Shown here: piece by piece, positions 24,564 to 33,750 of the stretch
Layout: the number at the start of each line of letters is the position of its first letter
How positions within the stretch are numbered: the stretch's first letter is position 1
Assembly: GCA_947447985.1 (NCBI GenBank)
Contig: CANFLX010000023.1
Span: forward strand, 1 to 38,947
From: Comamonadaceae bacterium
Lineage (GTDB): Bacteria > Pseudomonadota > Gammaproteobacteria > Burkholderiales > Burkholderiaceae_C
Length of the DNA stretch: 38,947 bases
Direction of reading: 5' to 3'
Position numbers and translations under genes: made by a program
Notes under the pieces: model-generated
The model's input: only the letters and a program-made list of their open reading frames with translations
Told to the model about the DNA's origin: nothing
Database searches by the model: none

Positions 24564-26057
24564 ATGATTAAGAAAATCCTCCTCGCCCTTCTCGTTTTGT
24601 TGCTCCTGCTGGTCGGGGCTGTTGCGGTCAACACGCTGCGCAAATCTTCGCACCAATTGCAGGTGCCTGCCCTCGCACCCCTGGCCGTGGACAAAGCAGC
24701 GGCGGCGCAGCGCCTGGGGCAAATCGTGCAGCTTGGCACGGTGTCCTCGCGCGACGATGCCAAGCTCAACGTCGAGCAATTTCGCCAACTGCATGCCTTC
24801 CTGCAAAGCAAATTCCCTTTGATCCACGCCAATCTCCAACGCGAAGTCGTGGCAGACCTGAGCCTTTTGTACACCTGGCAAGGCAGCGATCCGCAAGCCC
24901 AGCCCATCATGCTGCTGGCCCACCAGGACGTGGTGCCCGTCGCACCTGGAACCGAGGGTGATTGGCAGGTGGCTCCCTTTGCAGGCCAGGTGAAAGACGG
25001 TTTTGTCTGGGGCCGTGGTTCCTGGGACGACAAGGGCAATCTGATGTCGCAAATGGAAGCGGTGGAGATGCTGCTGGCCAGCGGCTTCAAACCCAAGCGC
25101 ACGGTCTACCTGGCCTTTGGCGCAGACGAAGAGGTCGGTGGCTTGCGCGGCGCGGCCAAGATTGCGGCCTTGTTGGGAGAGCGCAAAGTGCACCTGGACT
25201 TTGTGATCGACGAGGGCTTGCTGGTGCTTGACGGCGTCATGCCCGGCCTCAAGCAGCCTGCGGCACTGATTGGCGTTGCAGAAAAGGGCTACATGTCGGT
25301 GGTGCTGAAAATGTCGGCCACACCCGGCCACTCCTCCATGCCGCCCAAAGTCGGCACCAGCGCGATTGCGATGATGAGTGCCGCTCTGAAGCGCCTCGAT
25401 GACGAGCAGTTGCCCGGTGGCATTCGTGGGGTCGCAGGCGAGTTGTTCGAAACTTTGGCGCCGGAAATGGGTGGTTTTTCGCGCGTTGCGCTGTCCAATT
25501 TGTGGCTGTTCGGGCCCGTCGTGCAAAAGCAGCTCGAGAACACCGGAAGCACCAATGCCATGCTGCGCACCACGACCGCGCTGACCATTGTGAACGCGGG
25601 CAACAAAGAAAACGTCTTGCCCGGTCGCGCGGAGGCCACGGTCAATTTCCGCATCCTGCCAGGCGACACCAAAGAGCAGGTACTCGAGCACATGCGCAGC
25701 AAAGTGGCGCAAGCTACAGGCTCCTCCTCCTTTGAGTTGATTGCCTTGCCCGGCGCGGTGAACTCGTCCAAAGTGGCGCCCACGAGCTCGCCACAGTATG
25801 GAATTTTGAACAAGACGATTCGTGAAGTGTTTCCGGATGCGCTGGTTGCGCCAGGCTTGATGGTGGCTGCCACCGACTCCATCCATTACAGCGCCATCAG
25901 TGACCACATCTTCAAGTTCTCGCCGGTGCGGGCCAACGCCGAAGACCTGAAGCGTTTTCATGGAACGAATGAGCGCCTGGGCGTGGACAACTATGCAGAC
26001 GCCATCCGCTTCTACCACCGCCTGATCAGCGAGCTGTCGGTGGCGCCGCTGCAGTGA
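24564..26057 (+). CDS. M20-family metallopeptidase (PM20D1/CPS1-like)
   Basis: 497 residues. An N-terminal hydrophobic anchor (KILLALLVLLLLLVGAVAV) precedes the M20 catalytic domain: LLAHQDVVPV holds the first His and Asp, WGRGSWDDKGN the bridging Asp, and FGADEEVGG the Glu pair. A dimerisation lid follows, with the motif MSATPGHSSMPP, and a late HYSAISDHIF carries the final His. Eukaryotic relatives of this subgroup hydrolyse N-acyl amino acids or C-terminal peptides. Here it is probably attached to the outer face of the inner membrane. First of a run with the SOUL and flavin genes, 23 and 40 bases apart. Confidence 0.9.
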   Translation: MIKKILLALLVLLLLLVGAVAVNTLRKSSHQLQVPALAPLAVDKAAAAQRLGQIVQLGTVSSRDDAKLNVEQFRQLHAFLQSKFPLIHANLQREVVADLSLLYTWQGSDPQAQPIMLLAHQDVVPVAPGTEGDWQVAPFAGQVKDGFVWGRGSWDDKGNLMSQMEAVEMLLASGFKPKRTVYLAFGADEEVGGLRGAAKIAALLGERKVHLDFVIDEGLLVLDGVMPGLKQPAALIGVAEKGYMSVVLKMSATPGHSSMPPKVGTSAIAMMSAALKRLDDEQLPGGIRGVAGELFETLAPEMGGFSRVALSNLWLFGPVVQKQLENTGSTNAMLRTTTALTIVNAGNKENVLPGRAEATVNFRILPGDTKEQVLEHMRSKVAQATGSSSFELIALPGAVNSSKVAPTSSPQYGILNKTIREVFPDALVAPGLMVAATDSIHYSAISDHIFKFSPVRANAEDLKRFHGTNERLGVDNYADAIRFYHRLISELSVAPLQ

Positions 26058-26080
26058 ATATTTATTACGGAGCACCGCGC

Positions 26081-26704
26081 ATGTTGAAGGTTTGTCTGTA
26101 CTTTGCCTACCTGATGCTGCTCGCTTTACCTATGCGCAGTCACGCCACCGAAGAACCCGACTACACGGTCATCCAAACGCTGAACAAGGTCGAGATTCGC
26201 CAATACGCGGGCTACGCCGTCGCGGAAGTCCTGGTGCCCGGCCCCGCCGAAGATGCGGGCAACACTGCTTTCCCGATTCTGGCGGGTTACATCTTTGGTA
26301 AAAACAAGGGTGAGCGCAAACTGGAGATGACGGCGCCCGTGACGCAGACGGCAGTGCCCGTGAAGCTGGAGATGACCGCGCCGGTCACGCAATCGGCGGC
26401 ACCGGGTGGCTATCTGGTGCAGTTTGTACTGCCCAAAGGCGTGACCAGCGGCAATGCGCCGGTGCCTGTGGATGCCAGGGTGATGTTGCGCGATGTGGCA
26501 GGCAGCCGGGTGGCGGTGGTGCGCTATTCCGGTTTTTGGTCGGACGAGAACTACCAAAAGCATTTGCTGGAGCTGCAAAGCACCCTGGCCGCCAACGGCC
26601 TGCGCCCTGTGGGCGAGCCCGTGTATTCTCGCTACAACGCACCTTTCACACCCTGGTTTATGCGCCGCAACGAAATTTGGTTGCATCTGAGCACTGCGCC
26701 ATAA
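26081..26704 (+). CDS. SOUL-family haem-binding protein, exported
   Basis: 207 residues from ATG 26081 (GGAG 8 bases upstream). A signal peptide (YFAYLMLLALPMRSHA) is followed by the SOUL domain: YTVIQTLNKVEIRQYAGYAV, then GERKLEMTAPVTQ, VVRYSGFWSDENY and PWFMRRNEIWL. The MTAPVTQ block occurs twice as a 15-residue tandem copy at 26321 and 26366. SOUL proteins bind haem or hydrophobic ligands; the role in bacteria is unclear. Probably periplasmic and co-transcribed with the M20 peptidase. Confidence 0.9.
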   Translation: MLKVCLYFAYLMLLALPMRSHATEEPDYTVIQTLNKVEIRQYAGYAVAEVLVPGPAEDAGNTAFPILAGYIFGKNKGERKLEMTAPVTQTAVPVKLEMTAPVTQSAAPGGYLVQFVLPKGVTSGNAPVPVDARVMLRDVAGSRVAVVRYSGFWSDENYQKHLLELQSTLAANGLRPVGEPVYSRYNAPFTPWFMRRNEIWLHLSTAP

Positions 26705-26744
26705 ACCGGGCCGCGAGGCCCATCGCTATTTTGTTTTTCTTCCC

Positions 26745-27977
26745 ATGACGCTTTTTACGCCCCTCACACTGCCCAACCACACCCTGATCCCCAACCGCAT
26801 CGCCAAAGCCGCCATGGAAGAAAACATGTGCGATGCCGACCATGCGCCCTCCGACGCACTGCTGCGTCTGTACCAGGCCTGGGCGCAGGGCGGCGCGGGC
26901 TTGATCTTGACGGGCAACGTTATGGTGGACCGACGCGCCATGACAGGCCCGGGCGGTGTGGTGCTGGAAGACGCGCGCCATATGGACCGCTTCAAGCAAT
27001 GGGCGCAGGTGGCACGCAGCGGCGGCGCGCAGGTGTGGATGCAAATCAGCCACCCTGGCAGGCAAATGATGGCGGCACTGGGGCAAGAAACCTGGTCCGC
27101 GTCTGCCGTGCCCTTGGACATGGGCAATTTGTCCAACAAGTTCTCGGTGCCCAAAGCCATGACCGAGGCCGACATTGCAGAAATTCAGCAGCGTTTCGTT
27201 CGCAGCGCCCAGTTGGCCGAGCAGGCGGGATTCAACGGCGTGCAAATCCACGGCGCACATGGCTATTTGCTCAGCCAATTTCTCTCGCCCATCACCAACC
27301 AGCGGCAAGACGCCTGGGGCGGAAGTATTGAGAACCGGGCGCGGCTGCTGGTGGACATTGTGAAAGCGGTGCGTAGCGTGGTGGCGCCCAGTTTTGCCGT
27401 CGCCGTCAAATTGAATTCGGCGGACTTTCAGCGGGGGGGCTTCAGCCCCGAAGACGCACAGCAGGTGGTGCGCATGCTTAACGGCCTGCAGGTGGATGTG
27501 GTGGAACTCTCGGGCGGCAGCTACGAAGCCCCTGCCATGCAAGGCCAGGCCCGCGATGGGCGCACCTTGGCGCGCGAAGCCTATTTCCTGGAGTTCGCGC
27601 AAAGCATGATGTCGGTGGCCACCATGCCACTGATGGTCACCGGCGGGATCCGCCGCAAAGCGGTGGCAGAGAGCGTGGTGGCCAGCGGTGTGGCTCTGGT
27701 GGGTATCGCGACCGCTTTGGCCATTGACCCCGCGCTGCCGCAGGCGTGGCGCGCGGGCCGCGATGTGCAGCCAGCCCTCACGCCCGTGACCTGGAAAAAC
27801 AAAATGATGGCCGCGCTGGCCACCATGGCGCGGGTGAAATACCAGCTCAAACGCGTGAGCCAGGGCAAGGCGACGCGACCCGCCATTTCACCTTTGTGGG
27901 CGCTGGTTTCGCAGCAAGTCATGACGGGCCAGCAGACCAAGAAATACCGCCGCTGGATGGCGCAAGGTAGCGTTTAG
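26745..27977 (+). CDS. Old-yellow-enzyme family NADH:flavin oxidoreductase
   Basis: 410 residues. A TIM-barrel FMN enzyme: LILTGNVMVDRRAM, WMQISHPGRQ, the substrate block QIHGAHGYLLSQFLSPITN, WGGSIENRARLL and a phosphate-binding PLMVTGGIRRK. Members reduce alkenes activated by a carbonyl or nitro group, using NAD(P)H. The last 60 residues extend beyond the barrel with basic helices. No 4Fe-4S extension, so it is the simple OYE-like form. Last gene of the M20-SOUL run; its stop overlaps the converging DUF2127 gene by four bases. Confidence 0.92.
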   Translation: MTLFTPLTLPNHTLIPNRIAKAAMEENMCDADHAPSDALLRLYQAWAQGGAGLILTGNVMVDRRAMTGPGGVVLEDARHMDRFKQWAQVARSGGAQVWMQISHPGRQMMAALGQETWSASAVPLDMGNLSNKFSVPKAMTEADIAEIQQRFVRSAQLAEQAGFNGVQIHGAHGYLLSQFLSPITNQRQDAWGGSIENRARLLVDIVKAVRSVVAPSFAVAVKLNSADFQRGGFSPEDAQQVVRMLNGLQVDVVELSGGSYEAPAMQGQARDGRTLAREAYFLEFAQSMMSVATMPLMVTGGIRRKAVAESVVASGVALVGIATALAIDPALPQAWRAGRDVQPALTPVTWKNKMMAALATMARVKYQLKRVSQGKATRPAISPLWALVSQQVMTGQQTKKYRRWMAQGSV

Positions 27978-28465
27978 ATGCTTGAAGCTGGCGCTGCAGT
28001 AATCCGCCTGCGCCGCAGACGGGCGACCATGTAGACCACCACCGCCATGTTCAAGATCAGCACCGCGGCGTTGATCCAGGTGGAGCGGTGCAGCAGGTGG
28101 CTGATTTCCAGAGGCAAATAGAGGGCGCCCGAGGCGGCGGTAAGCCACTCGGCCCATGCCCGGTCGCGCCACAGCCCATAGGCTTCGGCCAGCCGTATGG
28201 CCGAATACGCCCACAAGAGCAGCACCACCTGGCGCAGATCGGTGTTGGCCAACAGGGCGGCTTCATCCAGCAGCAGGCGCGGGTAGTGGGCCTCGGGGTC
28301 CAGGTGGAAGTGGCCAATCAGCGCGTGGGCCAGCGCTTGCAAATCGTGGTGCGCCAGGCGGAGCAAGCCCAGGCTTGCGGCGATGGCGGCCAATCCTTTG
28401 AGCGCTTCAAACAGCGCAATCAGGTGCAGCGTGGTGGTTTGGCGGGTGTTGTTGTAGCTTGGCAT
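27974..28465 (-). CDS. DUF2127-type small membrane protein
   Basis: 163 residues with about four hydrophobic helices. The pattern LIALFEALKGLAAIAASLGL at the N-terminus, RLAEAYGLWRDRAWAEWLT in the middle, PLEISHLLHR and a basic C-terminus match the DUF2127 family. Inner-membrane protein of unknown function. The gene is transcribed towards the flavin enzyme and starts 119 bases from the divergent transporter. Confidence 0.8.
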   Translation of the reverse strand: MPSYNNTRQTTTLHLIALFEALKGLAAIAASLGLLRLAHHDLQALAHALIGHFHLDPEAHYPRLLLDEAALLANTDLRQVVLLLWAYSAIRLAEAYGLWRDRAWAEWLTAASGALYLPLEISHLLHRSTWINAAVLILNMAVVVYMVARLRRRRITAAPASSI

Positions 28466-28584
28466 GTTGTGAAAATTGGATGCGACGGACGGTTACACAG
28501 CAGACACATGAAAACGCCTCTCTCGCCTAACATGCGGCCAGTGCATCGGTATTGCAATGCTTTGGTTTTGAAAGTCCACACCCC

Positions 28585-29859
28585 ATGAACCAAGCTGCCA
28601 AAAAATTCGTGAACCGCTTAGGCCCGGGCCTGATTACGGGCGCTGCAGACGACGACCCCAGCGGCATTGCTACCTATTCCCAGGCGGGTTCTCAATTCCG
28701 GTTCGGCCTGGTGTGGACGCTGTTGCTGACCACGCCGCTGATGATCGGTATTCAAATGCTCTCAGCACGCATTGGTTGGGTCACGGGTGAGGGGCTGGCC
28801 GCCAACATCAACAAGCAGTTTCCCCGCTGGCTGACCCGCAGTCTGGTGGGGCTGCTGGTGGTGGCCAACACCATCAATATTGCGGCCGACATTGGCGCCA
28901 TGGGCGAAGCGCTTCGCTTGCTGGTGGGAGGCCCGCTGGCGCTGTACGTGCTGGGGTTTGGCGCTCTGTCTATCGTCACGCAAATCGTGTTTTCGTATGA
29001 GCGCACCGTTCGCATCCTCAAGTGGTTGACCCTGGCCTTGTTTGCCTATGTGGCGGTGATCTTGACGGTCAACGTGCCCTGGCGCCAGGCCATGGGCGAA
29101 TCGCTGCACCCGTGGAATTTTTTAGCAGCCCATGGATCGCTCAAAGACTACGCTGCGATGGTGGTGGCGGTGATGGGCACGACCATCAGCCCCTACCTCT
29201 TTTTTTGGCAAGCCGCACAAGAGGTGGAAGACGGCAACCGCCGACCAGGCGCCCAAGCCTTGAAGACCGACCCGCATTACGCCGCCGAACACCTCTCGCG
29301 TATCCAGCAAGACACCTATGTAGGCATGATTTTTTCCAATGTGATCGCCCTGTGCATCGTGGTCGCTACCGCGGTCACACTCAATCTGCAAGGCATCAGC
29401 GATATTCAGACATCCTCACAAGCGGCCCAGGCGCTGCGGCCTGTGGCGGGGGAGTTTGCCTTTCTCATTTTCTCGCTCGGCATTATTGGAACGGGCTTGC
29501 TAGCGGTACCCGTGCTGGCGGGTTCGGCCGCCTATGCGGTGAGCGAAATGATGGGCTGGCGTGCCAGCCTGTCCGACCGTTTGAGCGAAGCGCCGGGTTT
29601 CTACCGCATCATCATGGCGGCTACCGGGATCGGGACGCTGATGGGCTATTTTGAGCTCGACCCGATCAAGGCGCTGGTGTGGAGCGCGATCGTGAACGGT
29701 GTTATTTCCGTGCCCATCATGGCCGCCATGATGCTGGTGGGGCAGTCACAGGCTTTGATGGGAAACTACACCATCAGCACCCGCCACCGCGTCTTCGGGT
29801 GGGCAGCCACCGGCGTCATGGCGGTGGCGGTGCTGGTGATGTTGGCCACGAGCTTTTAA
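28585..29859 (+). CDS. NRAMP-like divalent metal transporter
   Basis: 424 residues with about eleven transmembrane helices. The first-helix signature is DDDPSGIATYSQAG where classical NRAMP proteins have DPGN. The sixth-helix segment is MGTTISPYLFFWQAAQE where they have MPH, so both halves of the metal site differ. This places it in the NRAMP-related branch common in soil and water proteobacteria; the transported ion cannot be assumed to be Mn or Fe. An 11-base gap links it to the DUF3429-like gene, probably in one transcript. Confidence 0.87.
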   Translation: MNQAAKKFVNRLGPGLITGAADDDPSGIATYSQAGSQFRFGLVWTLLLTTPLMIGIQMLSARIGWVTGEGLAANINKQFPRWLTRSLVGLLVVANTINIAADIGAMGEALRLLVGGPLALYVLGFGALSIVTQIVFSYERTVRILKWLTLALFAYVAVILTVNVPWRQAMGESLHPWNFLAAHGSLKDYAAMVVAVMGTTISPYLFFWQAAQEVEDGNRRPGAQALKTDPHYAAEHLSRIQQDTYVGMIFSNVIALCIVVATAVTLNLQGISDIQTSSQAAQALRPVAGEFAFLIFSLGIIGTGLLAVPVLAGSAAYAVSEMMGWRASLSDRLSEAPGFYRIIMAATGIGTLMGYFELDPIKALVWSAIVNGVISVPIMAAMMLVGQSQALMGNYTISTRHRVFGWAATGVMAVAVLVMLATSF

Positions 29860-29869
29860 AAGGTTGTCT

Positions 29870-30379
29870 ATGCATGCAGCGCTGAGTCCACGACTTTGGA
29901 AATGGATCAATGGTTTGGGTCTGGGTGGGCTGCTGCCGTTCTTTGCCTTGGCGGCCTTGTCGGTGGCGGGTGCTGCGCCCGAGCACCAGGTGATGGCCGA
30001 GGATTGGATTTACGTCTACGGCCTGTCGATCGTGACGTTTGTGGGTGCGGTTTCGTTTGGTCTGGCGCTGGCTGATTCCCGCGCCGATGAAGCTTTGCGG
30101 GTGAAGTGGCTGGTCTGGTCGGTCTGCCCGTCTTTGCTGGCCTGTGCTGTGCTGTTCCTGCCGGCGTGGTGCCGCCCCTTTGCGCTGGGCCTGATTGCCA
30201 TCGCGGCCTTGGCCATGGACTATCTGCTTCAGGGTGCGCTTGCCGATGCCAAACCGTGGCTGCGACTGCGCACGGTGCTGACCACAGGCGCTGTCTTGAG
30301 CTTGTGGACTGTCAGTGCCTGCGGTATCTACCGGCTCATGCAGGCCCATTCCTGGGAAATGCTGTTGAAAGCGGGTTGA
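29870..30379 (+). CDS. DUF3429-like membrane protein
   Basis: 169 residues from ATG 29870 (AAGG 8 bases upstream). Five hydrophobic helices; the N-terminal GLGLGGLLPFFALAALSV and VYGLSIVTFVGAVSFGLAL fit DUF3429. Inner-membrane protein of unknown role. Following the transporter directly, it may assist it. Confidence 0.72.
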   Translation: MHAALSPRLWKWINGLGLGGLLPFFALAALSVAGAAPEHQVMAEDWIYVYGLSIVTFVGAVSFGLALADSRADEALRVKWLVWSVCPSLLACAVLFLPAWCRPFALGLIAIAALAMDYLLQGALADAKPWLRLRTVLTTGAVLSLWTVSACGIYRLMQAHSWEMLLKAG

Positions 30380-30397
30380 GCAGCCCAGGGGTCTGCG

Positions 30398-31213
30398 TTA
30401 CTGCTTGATAAAACGCAGCGTAAAGCGGTCGCTTTCGCCGATCGCGCGGTATTTGTCCCGGTCCTGGTCCTTGAGCCGGTAGCTGGGCGGCAGTGTCCAC
30501 ACGCCTTCGGGGTAGTCCTTGGTGTCTTTGGGGTTGGCGTTGACCTCGGAACTGGCGTCGAGCTTGAATCCGGCCTTTTCGATCAGCGCAATCGCCACGT
30601 CCTGGCGCACATAGCCTGAGCCCATTTGTTCGGTTTGTGTTTTGTCCGTGCGACCGCGGTGGTCCACGATGCCCAACACGCCCCCGGGCTTCAGGGCGCG
30701 GTAAAAGGCCTGCAGCGAGCCTTCCAACTCGTTTTGATCTATCCAGTTGTGCAGATTGCGAAAGCTGATCACCACATCGGCACTGCCCAGCGGCGCAATG
30801 GGGTGCAGGTCAGCGCGGAATTCGGTCACAAAGACCTTGCTGTACAGGGCGGGCTCGTCTTTCAGGCGCTGCAATAGTTTTTGGTGGTCCGCTTGGTACT
30901 GGGGCTGGGATCCGTCGCGGTTGGCCGCGATGTAAAGGCCTTGGTCTTTGAGCCAGGGCGCCAAAATTTCCAGGTAATAGCCGCCACTGCCTGGCAGTAT
31001 TTCCACCACCGTGCTATTGGGGCGGATGCCAAAAAATGCCAGTGTTTGCGCCGGGTGGCGATAGGGGTCGCGCGCCACATTGCCGGCAGAGCGGTGGGTG
31101 CCAGACAGGAGCGGTTCGAAGCGTGCCTCAGTCACCGCCTGCGCGCAGGCCCATTGGCTGATGGCACTCAGACCGATGGCCCAGAGAGACAAGCGGCGGG
31201 TGATGTTGTTCAT
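30398..31213 (-). CDS. Exported class I SAM methyltransferase-like protein
   Basis: 271 residues from ATG 31213. A signal peptide (LWAIGLSAISQWACAQA) is followed by a Rossmann methyltransferase: motif I VVEILPGSGGYYLEIL, acidic end of strand two replaced by IAANRD, DVVISFRNLHNW as motif IV and LKPGGVLGIVDHRG as motif V/VI. A periplasmic methyltransferase is odd because the cofactor is cytoplasmic, yet this predicted methyltransferase group with a signal peptide is widespread in proteobacteria. The substrate is unknown and activity may not be methyl transfer. Convergent with the transporter pair. Confidence 0.85.
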   Translation of the reverse strand: MNNITRRLSLWAIGLSAISQWACAQAVTEARFEPLLSGTHRSAGNVARDPYRHPAQTLAFFGIRPNSTVVEILPGSGGYYLEILAPWLKDQGLYIAANRDGSQPQYQADHQKLLQRLKDEPALYSKVFVTEFRADLHPIAPLGSADVVISFRNLHNWIDQNELEGSLQAFYRALKPGGVLGIVDHRGRTDKTQTEQMGSGYVRQDVAIALIEKAGFKLDASSEVNANPKDTKDYPEGVWTLPPSYRLKDQDRDKYRAIGESDRFTLRFIKQ

Positions 31214-31238
31214 GGCAGTGGTTTCATTCAAAGTGACA

Positions 31239-32453
31239 TTACGAAGACAAGCGGTCGCGCCGAGCCAGCTCTGGAAAGAGCTTGAGCCAGGCCAGCGCAA
31301 TGACCAAGGTGCCCAGGCCACCGACTACGACCGAGCCCACCGGCCCCCACAGGGCCGCGGTGGCACCCGATTCAAACTCGCCAAGCTGGTTGGACGCGCC
31401 AATGAAGATCGAATTCACCGCTGACACGCGTCCGCGCATCTCGTCGGGCGTGTCCATTTGCATCAGCGTTTGGCGGGTGACGACGCTGATGCTGTCGGCC
31501 GCCCCCGTGATTGCCAAGGCCAGCATGGACAGGCCGAAATGGGTGGAGACGCCAAACACCAAGGTGGCCAGGCCAAAAACGCCAACGGCGCCCAGAAGCT
31601 TGTAGCCCGCATGGCGCTGCAATGGAAAGCGCACCAGCAAGAGCGTCACGAGCAGGGCGCCCACAGCGGGCGCAGCGCGCAAGAGGCCCAGCCCCTCTGG
31701 CCCCGTGTGCAAAATATCGCGGGCATAAATCGGCAACAAGGCTGTGGCACCGCCCAGCAGCACCGCAAACAAGTCCAGCGACATGGCACCCAGCAGCACC
31801 TTGCGCCGCCAGACAAAAGCGACCCCTGCAAACACCGACGCCAGCGTTGCGGCCCGCTGCGCCGGGGTGTGCTGGTAATGCACTGTGAAGGTGAACGCCG
31901 CCGACACCACGGACAGCGCCAGACAGGCGAGATACACCGTGCTTGCGCCCGCTCCATAGAGCAAGCCACCCAGGGCGGGCCCGCCCACAATCGCGATTTG
32001 CAAGCCCACCGAACTGACCGAAATCGCCCGCTGCAGCAAGGACGGCGTCACCAAGAGCGGTGTCAGGGCTTGCTGTGCAGGCATTTGAAAAGCCCGCGCC
32101 ACACCCAGCACCACGGACAGCGCCAGAATCAAGCCCCGCGTGGTCCACGAGAACTCGGTGCTGGCCAACAAAACGAGTGCCACGGTCGCCTGCGCTGCCA
32201 TGCACGACGCAAAAATGCGGGCGCGGTGCAAACGGTCGGCCAGGTGGCCTGCGGGCAGGGTCATCAGCAAGGCCGGGACGAACTGGAACAGTCCCACCAA
32301 ACCCAAATCCCAGGCGCTGGAGGTGAGGTCGTACATTTGCCAGGCCACTGCCAGCATCAGCATCTGGTTGGACAAGATGCCAGTCACCCGCGCCATCCAA
32401 AAGCGGACAAAGGGTGTCTGCTGGAACAGCCTGGGCATATCGATGTCGGACAT
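31239..32453 (-). CDS. MFS transporter
   Basis: 404 residues, twelve predicted helices. The N-terminal pattern FVRFWMARVTGILSNQMLM and the loop motif GHLADRLHRARIF (A-motif) fit the MFS exporters related to enterobactin exporter EntS and to drug exporters. A second loop motif, DEMRGRVSAVNS, marks the same group. Substrate unknown. 25 bases upstream of the exported methyltransferase on the same strand, so possibly one transcript. Confidence 0.9.
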   Translation of the reverse strand: MSDIDMPRLFQQTPFVRFWMARVTGILSNQMLMLAVAWQMYDLTSSAWDLGLVGLFQFVPALLMTLPAGHLADRLHRARIFASCMAAQATVALVLLASTEFSWTTRGLILALSVVLGVARAFQMPAQQALTPLLVTPSLLQRAISVSSVGLQIAIVGGPALGGLLYGAGASTVYLACLALSVVSAAFTFTVHYQHTPAQRAATLASVFAGVAFVWRRKVLLGAMSLDLFAVLLGGATALLPIYARDILHTGPEGLGLLRAAPAVGALLVTLLLVRFPLQRHAGYKLLGAVGVFGLATLVFGVSTHFGLSMLALAITGAADSISVVTRQTLMQMDTPDEMRGRVSAVNSIFIGASNQLGEFESGATAALWGPVGSVVVGGLGTLVIALAWLKLFPELARRDRLSS

Positions 32454-32465
32454 GGGCTGAGCTTA

Positions 32466-33089
32466 TCAGCGAGCTGCCATGGAGGGGCGCTCAAATTGGA
32501 TGCCCAGTAATTGCGCCAGTTGCACGTGGTCTATTGGCAGTTCCCAGGTTAAAAATACCTGGGTCAGGTCCAGTGCGTCGGGAAAGTCGCTGACCGAAAA
32601 GTGGTCGCTGCCCCGCACCATCACCTCGTGGGCTTGGCAGGTGTCAAAAATCACGACCGTGCCCCGCTGCAAGGCAATGCGCTGCCCTGTGGACGCAAAG
32701 TGCAGGTCCAGCCCCCGGTCTTCGCTCAGAAACAAGTTGCAAAAAGCGCAGTTGCTGTATTGCTCGGCATCATCGTGCAGTACGGCCCCCCGGCAGGCCA
32801 TGAGTGCCATGTCGCTTTGCGTCAAAAGATGGTCCAGGCGCAGACTGTTCGTCCAGTCGACTGCGGCTCGGATGCATTGCCGCAAGTCCGGCCACCGAGC
32901 CCGGGCGCGCGCCAGTGGCAATTCCTCCACATCGCCCGCCTGCAATTGCAAGTGGCGGGTGACTTCCTGTTGCCAGTCTTGCTGCAAGCGCCGTGGTACG
33001 GCGGGCACGGTCAACTGCTCATGCAGCGCCACATGGCTTACCGTGCGACCGAGTTTTGCCTGGTGGGGGCGGAAGCCGGCAGCATTCAC
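32466..33089 (-). CDS. Possible 2-oxoglutarate/Fe(II) oxygenase-like protein
   Basis: 207 residues from GTG 33089, whose GTGA overlaps the response regulator stop by four bases. A beta-rich middle carries LHDD (His105, Asp107 as HxD) and AHEVMVRG (His154), with GTVVIFDTCQ in between, the layout of a double-stranded beta-helix oxygenase. SNCAFCNLFLSEDRG adds two cysteines. No signal peptide. Last gene of the histidine-kinase operon, so it may make or modify something the system responds to. The enzyme assignment rests on this motif only. Confidence 0.45.
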   Translation of the reverse strand: MNAAGFRPHQAKLGRTVSHVALHEQLTVPAVPRRLQQDWQQEVTRHLQLQAGDVEELPLARARARWPDLRQCIRAAVDWTNSLRLDHLLTQSDMALMACRGAVLHDDAEQYSNCAFCNLFLSEDRGLDLHFASTGQRIALQRGTVVIFDTCQAHEVMVRGSDHFSVSDFPDALDLTQVFLTWELPIDHVQLAQLLGIQFERPSMAAR

Positions 33090-33733
33090 TCGGATTTTGG
33101 TGCAATGCCACCCAAAAGAACAAAGCGCTCGTGGTGGCGTGCGAGTTCCAGCGCTGTGGAGGTCCCCATTTTTTTCAGGATGGTCGCGCGATGATTTTCG
33201 ATCGTGCGGATACTGTTGTGCATTTCCTCAGCGATTTCCCGGTTGGTTTTATTATTCAAAATCCGTATGAATACTTGTATTTCGTGGGGTGTGAGGGTGT
33301 GCAGCTTTTTATCGTGCTGTTCTTTGAAGTTGTACTCTGCAATCCGGGAGCTGCACGCCAGAGCCGCAGCCTTGATTTTGCTGATTAACTCCATCGGGTC
33401 AAAGGGTTTGGTCAGGTAGTCAAAAGCGCCTCGCTTAATTAACTCGACCGCCATTGACAAATCACCATGGCCCGTCATGAATATCACGGGCCAAACAAAG
33501 CCCTGGGATTGGAGCTGGTGGAACAGCTCGGCGCCAGTCATGGAAGGCATCCGAATATCCAGCAACAAGCAACCCGGCTCCTTCAGAGTGGTTTGTAAAT
33601 CAGGGTACGCCTCGAGAAAATCCGTCGCGCTGGAAAAGTGTTGAGTCCTCTCCATTCCCGCTGAGGACAACAGAATGCCAATACTCTTGGCCAAAGCCAG
33701 GTCATCCTCAATTATCAAGACATGGTGTGTCAT
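33086..33733 (-). CDS. FixJ/LuxR-type response regulator
   Basis: 215 residues. Receiver domain (1-125): acidic pocket EDD (9-11), phosphoryl site Asp59 in LLLDIRMPSMTG, signalling Thr/Ser in FMTGHGD, and Lys in FDYLTKPFD. The C-terminal HTH of the LuxR class occupies about 145-205: LTPHEIQVFIRILNNKTNRE and IAEEMHNSIRTIENHRATIL. It should bind DNA after phosphorylation by the kinase encoded just upstream (17-base gap). The divergent adhesin gene 2.6 kb away is the most obvious target. Confidence 0.93.
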   Translation of the reverse strand: MTHHVLIIEDDLALAKSIGILLSSAGMERTQHFSSATDFLEAYPDLQTTLKEPGCLLLDIRMPSMTGAELFHQLQSQGFVWPVIFMTGHGDLSMAVELIKRGAFDYLTKPFDPMELISKIKAAALACSSRIAEYNFKEQHDKKLHTLTPHEIQVFIRILNNKTNREIAEEMHNSIRTIENHRATILKKMGTSTALELARHHERFVLLGGIAPKSE

Positions 33734-33750
33734 GGTCAGGTGACCTCCGG

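Noticed and set aside
24561..26075. 504-codon minus-strand open frame
   Set aside because: Antisense shadow of the M20 peptidase, which has all catalytic motifs.
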